Positions 5,474 through 9,133 of a stretch of 9,133 bases of DNA are shown here, piece after piece. Both the position numbers and the translations under genes were made by a program. The DNA is from an uncultured Bacilli bacterium (GTDB lineage: Bacteria > Bacillota_I > Bacilli_A > RF39 > UBA660). The notes under the pieces were generated by a model that saw nothing but the letters and a program-made list of their open reading frames with translations, ran no database searches and was not told the DNA's origin. The stretch is taken from the NCBI GenBank assembly GCA_944358685.1, contig CALVRQ010000091.1, positions 1 to 9,133 on the forward strand, in the 5' to 3' direction. Within the stretch, counting starts at the first letter, position 1, and every line of letters begins with the position of its first letter.

Positions 5474-5507
5474 ACCACCTAAATCATGATGTTAGGTGGT
5501 TTTCATT
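5474..5507 (+). terminator. Terminator of sRNA 2, also a hairpin in toxin mRNA 2
   Basis: ACCACCTAA (5474-5482) pairs perfectly with TTAGGTGGT (5492-5500). Inside is ATC-AT-GAT with the same bulged G (5491) as copy 1, and TTTTCATT follows. Relative to copy 1, the GCGCC/GGCGC end is replaced by ACCACC/GGTGGT, so the pairing is preserved by paired substitutions. Confidence 0.8.
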
Positions 5508-5589
5508 ATATTAGTACTTGGTATAGTAAAAATACAAGAGAAAAAACAAGAAGGACTAAAGATATAATTAGAAAATCTTTTTTGCTCAT
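5506..5589 (-). CDS. Small hydrophobic peptide, putative type I toxin 2 (27 aa)
   Basis: A micro-ORF of 27 codons. It begins MSKKDF, then runs almost continuously hydrophobic (LIISLVLLVFSLVFLLY) to the end QVLI, so one membrane helix accounts for nearly the whole peptide. GGAGG (5602-5598) is 8 nt upstream of the ATG at 5589, as in copy 1. A nearer upstream ATG (5594) gives only ATG-AGA-TGA and is too close to GGAGG (3 nt) to be the main start. The ending differs from toxin 1, which finishes with polar TK. The role is inferred from the antisense sRNA, peptide type and duplicated context. The family is unassigned. Confidence 0.82.
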   Translation of the reverse strand: MSKKDFLIISLVLLVFSLVFLLYQVLI

Positions 5590-5649
5590 CTCATCTGCCT
5601 CCTTTCTTTTAAAAGAAAAGTGGCACCACCTTATAATTAAATGTTCCTT
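5590..5649 (-). promoter_or_regulatory. Structured leader of toxin mRNA 2
   Basis: About 60 nt from predicted start A5649. The 5' end AAGGAACATT (5649-5640) is perfectly complementary over 10 bp to the mRNA 3' end AATGTTCCTT (5436-5427). AGGTGGT (5631-5625) can pair with ACCACCT in the 3' UTR (5500-5494), 7 bp. A hairpin (5620-5613 with 5608-5601, 8 bp including one U·G, loop TTAA) includes the first GG of the AGGAGG ribosome site, so the site is partly masked. Confidence 0.65.
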
Positions 5650-5655
5650 GATATA

Positions 5656-5684
5656 ATTATAACGAATAGTTATATAAAATACAA
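5656..5684 (-). promoter_or_regulatory. Promoter of toxin mRNA 2 with internal palindrome
   Basis: -35 TTGTAT (5684-5679), 17-bp spacer, -10 TATAAT (5661-5656), start near A5649. The 17-bp palindrome TATAAC-N5-GTTATA (5658-5674) is the same as in copy 1. The promoter is divergent from the polymerase promoter, with about 33 bp between the two -35 boxes. Confidence 0.8.
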
Positions 5685-5716
5685 TATTTTGATTGGTTTT
5701 TTTTGGAAATTTAGTC

Positions 5717-5758
5717 TTTGTGCGAAATAATGTTCGTGATATAATATTAATGGGTGAT
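5717..5758 (+). promoter_or_regulatory. Promoter of the Y-family polymerase gene with SOS (LexA/DinR) box-like sequence
   Basis: -10 TATAAT (5740-5745), with -35 TTTGTG (5717-5722) at 17 bp. The spacer is almost filled by CGAAA-TAAT-GTTCG (5723-5736), 9 of 10 conserved bases of CGAAC-N4-GTTCG. LexA bound here would cover the promoter core. The predicted start (about 5751-5752) lies at the ribosome site GGGTGAT (5752-5758), leaving a leader of about 12 nt, as at ruvA. Confidence 0.8.
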
Positions 5759-5762
5759 GTCT

Positions 5763-6977
5763 ATGAAGAAAATTATTATGCATATTGATGTGAATAATGC
5801 TTTTTTATCATGGACAGCAGTTTTATATTTAAAACAAGGTAGTAATGTCGATATTAGAAATACTTATGCGGTAATAGGTGGGGATGAGAAGGCTAGACAT
5901 GGTATTGTTTTAGCTAAATCTATGCCGGCTAAAAAAAGAGGTGTTGTGACAGCAGAGACTTTATTTAGTGCGAAGAAGAAGTGTCCAAATTTGAAAGTGT
6001 ATCCACCGAATTATAATTTTTATAAAAAAATGAGTGACAGTATGCTTAATTTGATAGGTAAATATTCTCCTGATATTGAGCAAATGAGTATTGATGAGTG
6101 TTTTTTAGATTATACACCGGTTAAACATTTATATGGTGATGAGATAGAGTTTGCATATAAGCTTAAAAAAGAGATTTATGATACTTTAGGGTTTACGGTG
6201 AATATTGGTATTGGTAATAATAAATTATGTGCGAAGATGGCTTCTGATTTTTCTAAACCTTATAAGGTGCATACTTTATTTGAAGATGAGGTAGAGTCTA
6301 AGATGTGGCCACTTAAGGTAGATGATTTATTTGGGATAGGTAAGAAGACGGCTTTAAAATTACATAATTTGAATATTAATACGATATATGATTTAGCGCA
6401 TACTGATAGTGGTTTTTTATATAAGTATTTTAAAAATCAAGCAATGGATATGATTGATGCGGCTAATGGTAGGGGTTCTGATGTGGTTGTTAGTGATGTG
6501 TCTGTTCCAAAGGGTATAGGAAATGAAACTACTTTGAGTAGAAATATTTCTAATAAAGAGGAGCTTTATCCTTATTTACTCGCACTTTCAGAAAATGTGG
6601 CGATAAGACTTAGAAAACAGAAAAAGTATGCATCAGTGGTGGTTGTGACTTTAAAGGATAAGTTTTTTAAAAGGGTTAGCCATCAGAAAAAACTTGTTAA
6701 TGCGACTAATTTAACGGAGGAGATATATAAAATAGCTTCTGATATTTTAGGTGAGATGAATGTAGATGATGGAATAAGACTTATTGGGGTTAGATTAGAT
6801 AAGTTATCTGATACTTCTAGTCATCAGGTGTCTCTTTTTGAAGATTTGAAAGTTCGTGATGATAATAATGAGTTAGAAAAGACGGTAGATGAGTTAAAAG
6901 AGAAATATGGCTTTAAGATTATTAAAAAAGCTTCATTAATAGATAGTAAAGTTGGGAAAAAATATTTGAATAAATAA
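5763..6977 (+). CDS. dinB: Y-family translesion DNA polymerase (DinB/UmuC-like)
   Basis: A 404-aa error-prone polymerase for copying past DNA lesions. The N-terminal motif MHIDVNNAFLSW holds catalytic Asp9 and the likely steric-gate Phe14. Many DinB proteins have a second acidic residue after this Asp, where this one has Asn. The second metal-binding motif MSIDECFLDYT gives Asp111-Glu112. NKLCAKMASDFSKP (153-166) is the usual palm signature, and a helix-hairpin-helix DLFGIGKKTALKL (188-200) is the thumb. A little-finger domain follows. QVSLF at 355-359 is a textbook beta-clamp-binding pentapeptide, with a charged tail after it. I chose ATG 5763 over GTG 5754 and ATG 5757 because only 5763 is correctly spaced from GGGTGAT and downstream of the predicted RNA start. 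It is a single-gene unit with an SOS box and terminator. The exact pol IV versus UmuC-like subgroup is uncertain. Confidence 0.92.
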   Translation: MKKIIMHIDVNNAFLSWTAVLYLKQGSNVDIRNTYAVIGGDEKARHGIVLAKSMPAKKRGVVTAETLFSAKKKCPNLKVYPPNYNFYKKMSDSMLNLIGKYSPDIEQMSIDECFLDYTPVKHLYGDEIEFAYKLKKEIYDTLGFTVNIGIGNNKLCAKMASDFSKPYKVHTLFEDEVESKMWPLKVDDLFGIGKKTALKLHNLNINTIYDLAHTDSGFLYKYFKNQAMDMIDAANGRGSDVVVSDVSVPKGIGNETTLSRNISNKEELYPYLLALSENVAIRLRKQKKYASVVVVTLKDKFFKRVSHQKKLVNATNLTEEIYKIASDILGEMNVDDGIRLIGVRLDKLSDTSSHQVSLFEDLKVRDDNNELEKTVDELKEKYGFKIIKKASLIDSKVGKKYLNK

Positions 6978-7005
6978 AGTTATGCTTGTTAGGCTTAACT
7001 TTTTT
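6977..7005 (+). terminator. Intrinsic terminator of the polymerase gene
   Basis: AAGTTA (6977-6982) pairs with TAACTT (6996-7001). An inner GCTT/AGGC helix is separated by a U-U mismatch, and TTTTTT follows. It starts at the last base of the stop codon. Confidence 0.85.
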
Positions 7006-7018
7006 GGTTAAATTTTAA

Positions 7019-7047
7019 TTTACATTCTTGGTTTTAAACGGTATAAT
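7019..7047 (+). promoter_or_regulatory. Promoter of tex
   Basis: -35 TTTACA (7019-7024), 17-bp spacer, -10 TATAAT (7042-7047), start near 7054. It directly follows the polymerase terminator. No SOS-box-like sequence is seen here, so tex should not share the control of the polymerase. Confidence 0.82.
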
Positions 7048-7070
7048 GTTTAAAGAAAGTAGAGATAAAT

Positions 7071-9133
7071 ATGAATGAAGAAATAATAAAGAATATAAGT
7101 AATGATTTAAAGGTTAAAGAGATTCAAGTAGAAAAGACTTTGAAGTTACTTGAAGAAGGAAATACGATTCCGTTTATTGCGAGATACCGTAAGGAAGTTA
7201 CGGGTAATTTAGATGAAGAACAGATTAGAAAGATAAATGAAGTTTATGAATATGAAGTAAATTTATTAAAGCGAAAAGAAGATGTAATAAGACTTATTGA
7301 TGAGAAGGGTTTACTTACTGATGAGCTTAGGACTAATATTATGAAAGCTAGTAAGTTAGTTGAGGTAGAGGATTTGTATAGGCCTTTTAAAGAAAAGAAA
7401 AAAACTAAAGCAACTGAGGCTATTAAAAATGGACTCGAGCCTTTGGCTAAAATAATTATGTCTTTTGTTTCAAATGTTTCTTTAGATGATTTGACTAAAA
7501 GATTTTTAAATGAGAATGTTAAGAGTGCGGATGAGGCTATTTTAGGAGCAGGTTATATTATTGCTGAATGGATAAGTGATAATGCTTCTTATAGAAAATG
7601 GATTAGAAGATTTACTTTTAATGAAGGTGTTTTGAAAACTAAATTAAAGAAGAATGCGGAAGATGAAAATAAGGTATATGAGATGTATTATGATTTTGAA
7701 GAGCGAGTAAAATATGCGAAACCTTATAGAGTTATGGCAATTAATAGAGCCGAAAAAGAAAAAGTTATTTCAGTTAGTTTGGTTATAGATACTGATAAGA
7801 TTATTAGTTATTTAGAGGATAAGATTATTAAGAAAGATGCGCCATTTAATTATGTTATTGAAGGGGCTATAAAAGATAGTTATAAAAGATTAATTGGTCC
7901 ATCTATAGAAAGAGAAATTAGAAGTGAACTTACTGAACGGGCTGAAGATGAGGCGACTAAAAATTTTGGCCTTAATTTAGAAAAATTATTAATGCAACCA
8001 CCGATGAAGGATAAGATGGTGCTGGGGTTTGATCCGGCTTATAGAACGGGATGTAAGTTAGCTGTAGTTGATAATACTGGTAAGAAATTAGATATTAAAG
8101 TTATTTATCCACATGAACCTAGAAATGAAAAAGAGAAAAGTAAGAAGATTTTACTTGATTTAATTGATAAGTATAATATTGATATTATTGCTATTGGTAA
8201 TGGTACAGCTTCCCGTGAAAGTGAGGCTTTTGTAGCTTCAGTTATTAAAGGGGCTAAGCATAAATGTGAATATATTTTGGTAAGTGAAGCTGGAGCCTCT
8301 GTTTATTCAGCTAGTAAGCTTGCAATAAGTGAGTTTCCTAATTTACATGTAGAAGAGCGCAGTGCGATAAGTATTGCGAGAAGATTACAAGATCCACTTT
8401 CTGAGCTTGTTAAAATAGATCCTGAAAGTATAGGGGTTGGGATGTATCAGCACGATGTGGCTCCTAAAAAGTTATCTTCTTCTTTAGATTTTGTGGTGGA
8501 AAAGTGCGTTAATAATGTTGGGGTTAATGTTAATACGGCTAGTACATCTTTACTTAAGTATGTATCTGGACTTACTAAGAGTAGTATTGATAAATTAATT
8601 AAATATAGAGATGATAATGGTAAAATTAAAGATAGGAAAGAAATTAAAAAAGTGCTTTCACCTAAAAGTTATACACAAGCTGTTGGTTTTCTTAGAATAA
8701 TGGATGAAAATATACTTGATTCAACTAGTATTCATCCGGAAAGTTATGATGTTACTTTAAAATTGTTAGATTTACTTGGTCTTTCTTTAAATGATATTGG
8801 TACTAAGAAGATGCAGGAGATTGATATTAATATTAAAGAGTATGCGGAAAAATTAGCTACTGATGAATATACTTTAGAAGATATTGTAAAATCACTTAAG
8901 AAACCTAATAGAGATCCTCGTGATGAGATGCCAAAACCGATACTTAAAAGTGATATATTACATTTAGAGGATTTAAAGGTTGGTATGAAGTTACAGGGGA
9001 CTGTTCGTAATGTAACACCATTTGGGGCTTTTATTGATATTGGACTTAAGAATGATGGACTTGCACATATTTCTAAATTAACTAATAAATTTATTAAACA
9101 TCCGATGGAAGTTGTGAATGTTGGAGATATTGT
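7071..9133 (+). CDS. tex: Tex family RNA-binding transcription accessory protein (3' end outside window)
   Basis: The frame stays open from ATG 7071 to the window end, 687 codons, so only a small part of a protein usually somewhat over 700 aa is missing. Tex binds RNA and is linked to transcription and RNA metabolism, though its exact role is not settled. The N-terminus is typical (EGNTIPFIARYRKEVTGNLD). A YqgF/RNase H-like domain begins at about 317 with VLGFDPAYRTGCKLAVVD and includes AIGNGTASRE. The helix-hairpin-helix region has VNTASTSLLKYVSGL (about 485-500). The C-terminal S1 RNA-binding domain begins at about 635 (VGMKLQGTVRNVTPFGAFIDIG) and is cut by the window edge. The ribosome site is weak (AGTAGAGATAAAT before the ATG) compared with neighbouring genes. 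No frameshift was seen. Confidence 0.95.
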   Translation, partial: MNEEIIKNISNDLKVKEIQVEKTLKLLEEGNTIPFIARYRKEVTGNLDEEQIRKINEVYEYEVNLLKRKEDVIRLIDEKGLLTDELRTNIMKASKLVEVEDLYRPFKEKKKTKATEAIKNGLEPLAKIIMSFVSNVSLDDLTKRFLNENVKSADEAILGAGYIIAEWISDNASYRKWIRRFTFNEGVLKTKLKKNAEDENKVYEMYYDFEERVKYAKPYRVMAINRAEKEKVISVSLVIDTDKIISYLEDKIIKKDAPFNYVIEGAIKDSYKRLIGPSIEREIRSELTERAEDEATKNFGLNLEKLLMQPPMKDKMVLGFDPAYRTGCKLAVVDNTGKKLDIKVIYPHEPRNEKEKSKKILLDLIDKYNIDIIAIGNGTASRESEAFVASVIKGAKHKCEYILVSEAGASVYSASKLAISEFPNLHVEERSAISIARRLQDPLSELVKIDPESIGVGMYQHDVAPKKLSSSLDFVVEKCVNNVGVNVNTASTSLLKYVSGLTKSSIDKLIKYRDDNGKIKDRKEIKKVLSPKSYTQAVGFLRIMDENILDSTSIHPESYDVTLKLLDLLGLSLNDIGTKKMQEIDINIKEYAEKLATDEYTLEDIVKSLKKPNRDPRDEMPKPILKSDILHLEDLKVGMKLQGTVRNVTPFGAFIDIGLKNDGLAHISKLTNKFIKHPMEVVNVGDI

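Larger units (their letters stand above)
5400..5507 (+). ncRNA. Putative antitoxin antisense sRNA 2 (about 108 nt)
   Basis: Starts with the same hairpin as sRNA 1 (ATGAGA-GAAA-TCTCAT, 5402-5417). A second hairpin follows at 5431-5455 (AACA-t-TCAG against CTGATGTT, one bulge, loop TTTTGCTATG), in the same place as in sRNA 1 but with different bases. It ends with the terminator at 5474-5503. The 3' end overlaps the stop codon of the copy-2 micro-ORF, giving about 85 nt of antisense overlap with the toxin mRNA. Most of the overlapping sequence differs from sRNA 1, so each sRNA probably acts mainly on its own toxin. Confidence 0.75.
5365..5684. repeat. Type I toxin-antitoxin module, copy 2 (tandem duplicate)
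   Basis: This is the second module, same orientation and order of parts as copy 1. The two micro-ORFs encode related but clearly diverged peptides (shared pattern F-[TS]-L-V-F). The leader, 3' UTR and hairpin sequences have diverged while keeping lengths: leader about 60 nt, 3' UTR about 83 nt. The copy ends about 30-40 bp before the divergent SOS-controlled polymerase promoter. Confidence 0.85.

Noticed and set aside
5427..5649. Insertion element or MITE bounded by a 10-bp inverted repeat
   Set aside because: The inverted arms coincide with the predicted ends of the toxin transcript, there is no target duplication, and copy 1 and copy 2 arms covary. Pairing in RNA explains them better.
5032..5684. 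CRISPR array or simple tandem repeat
   Set aside because: There are only two units of over 300 bp with conserved promoters, micro-ORFs and hairpins. The layout is not repeat-spacer.
5754..5759. GTG or ATG starts giving a 406-407-aa polymerase
   Set aside because: They lie inside the ribosome site and within a few bases of the predicted RNA start. ATG 5763 has proper spacing from GGGTGAT and begins the conserved N-terminus.

Overview
The window is AT-rich, gene-dense DNA from a low-GC Gram-positive bacterium, probably an uncultured gut-type member of the Bacillota (Bacilli, Erysipelotrichia or RF39-like). This is inferred from the strong AGGTGAT/GGAGG ribosome sites, the gene set (fmt, ruvAB-queA-miaA, a Y-family polymerase, tex) and SOS-box-like sequences of the Bacillus LexA type. 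TGA is used as a stop and Trp is TGG, so the code is standard rather than Mycoplasma-like. Taxonomy below phylum is a guess.

Positions 1-1500: the 3' end of fmt (methionyl-tRNA formyltransferase), followed without a gap by two unrecognised membrane-protein genes. The three form the tail of one operon, closed by an intrinsic terminator whose stem begins inside the last gene. Positions 1467-5004: a second operon, ruvA-ruvB-queA-miaA, with gaps of about 10 nt. It has a promoter whose spacer carries an SOS-box-like sequence. It joins Holliday-junction branch migration to two tRNA anticodon-loop modification enzymes. Positions 5754-6977: a monocistronic Y-family DNA polymerase with a better SOS-box match and its own terminator. 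Positions 7019-9133: a promoter and tex, which runs off the end of the window.

The most interesting part is the roughly 750-bp stretch 5005-5753, which has no conventional gene. It holds two tandem, diverged copies of a compact convergent module with a period of about 333 bp. In each copy a plus-strand promoter drives a small RNA of about 110 nt. A minus-strand promoter drives an mRNA of about 225 nt that encodes a tiny membrane-spanning peptide (25 and 27 aa) behind a perfect GGAGG site. The two transcripts overlap at their 3' ends. This is the architecture of a type I toxin-antitoxin system (antisense RNA against a small hydrophobic toxin), of the general Fst/par or TxpA/RatA kind. I do not recognise the peptides as members of a named family. 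Comparing the copies shows compensatory base changes in several helices: the shared sRNA-terminator hairpin, the mRNA-terminator hairpin, and a pairing of the mRNA's extreme 5' end with its 3' end. That argues for selected RNA structure rather than a passive repeat.

The two DNA-repair transcription units (ruvAB and the polymerase) appear to share SOS control. The toxin-antitoxin pair lies between them, and its second toxin is transcribed divergently from the SOS-controlled polymerase. Whether the toxins also respond to DNA damage cannot be decided from the sequence.
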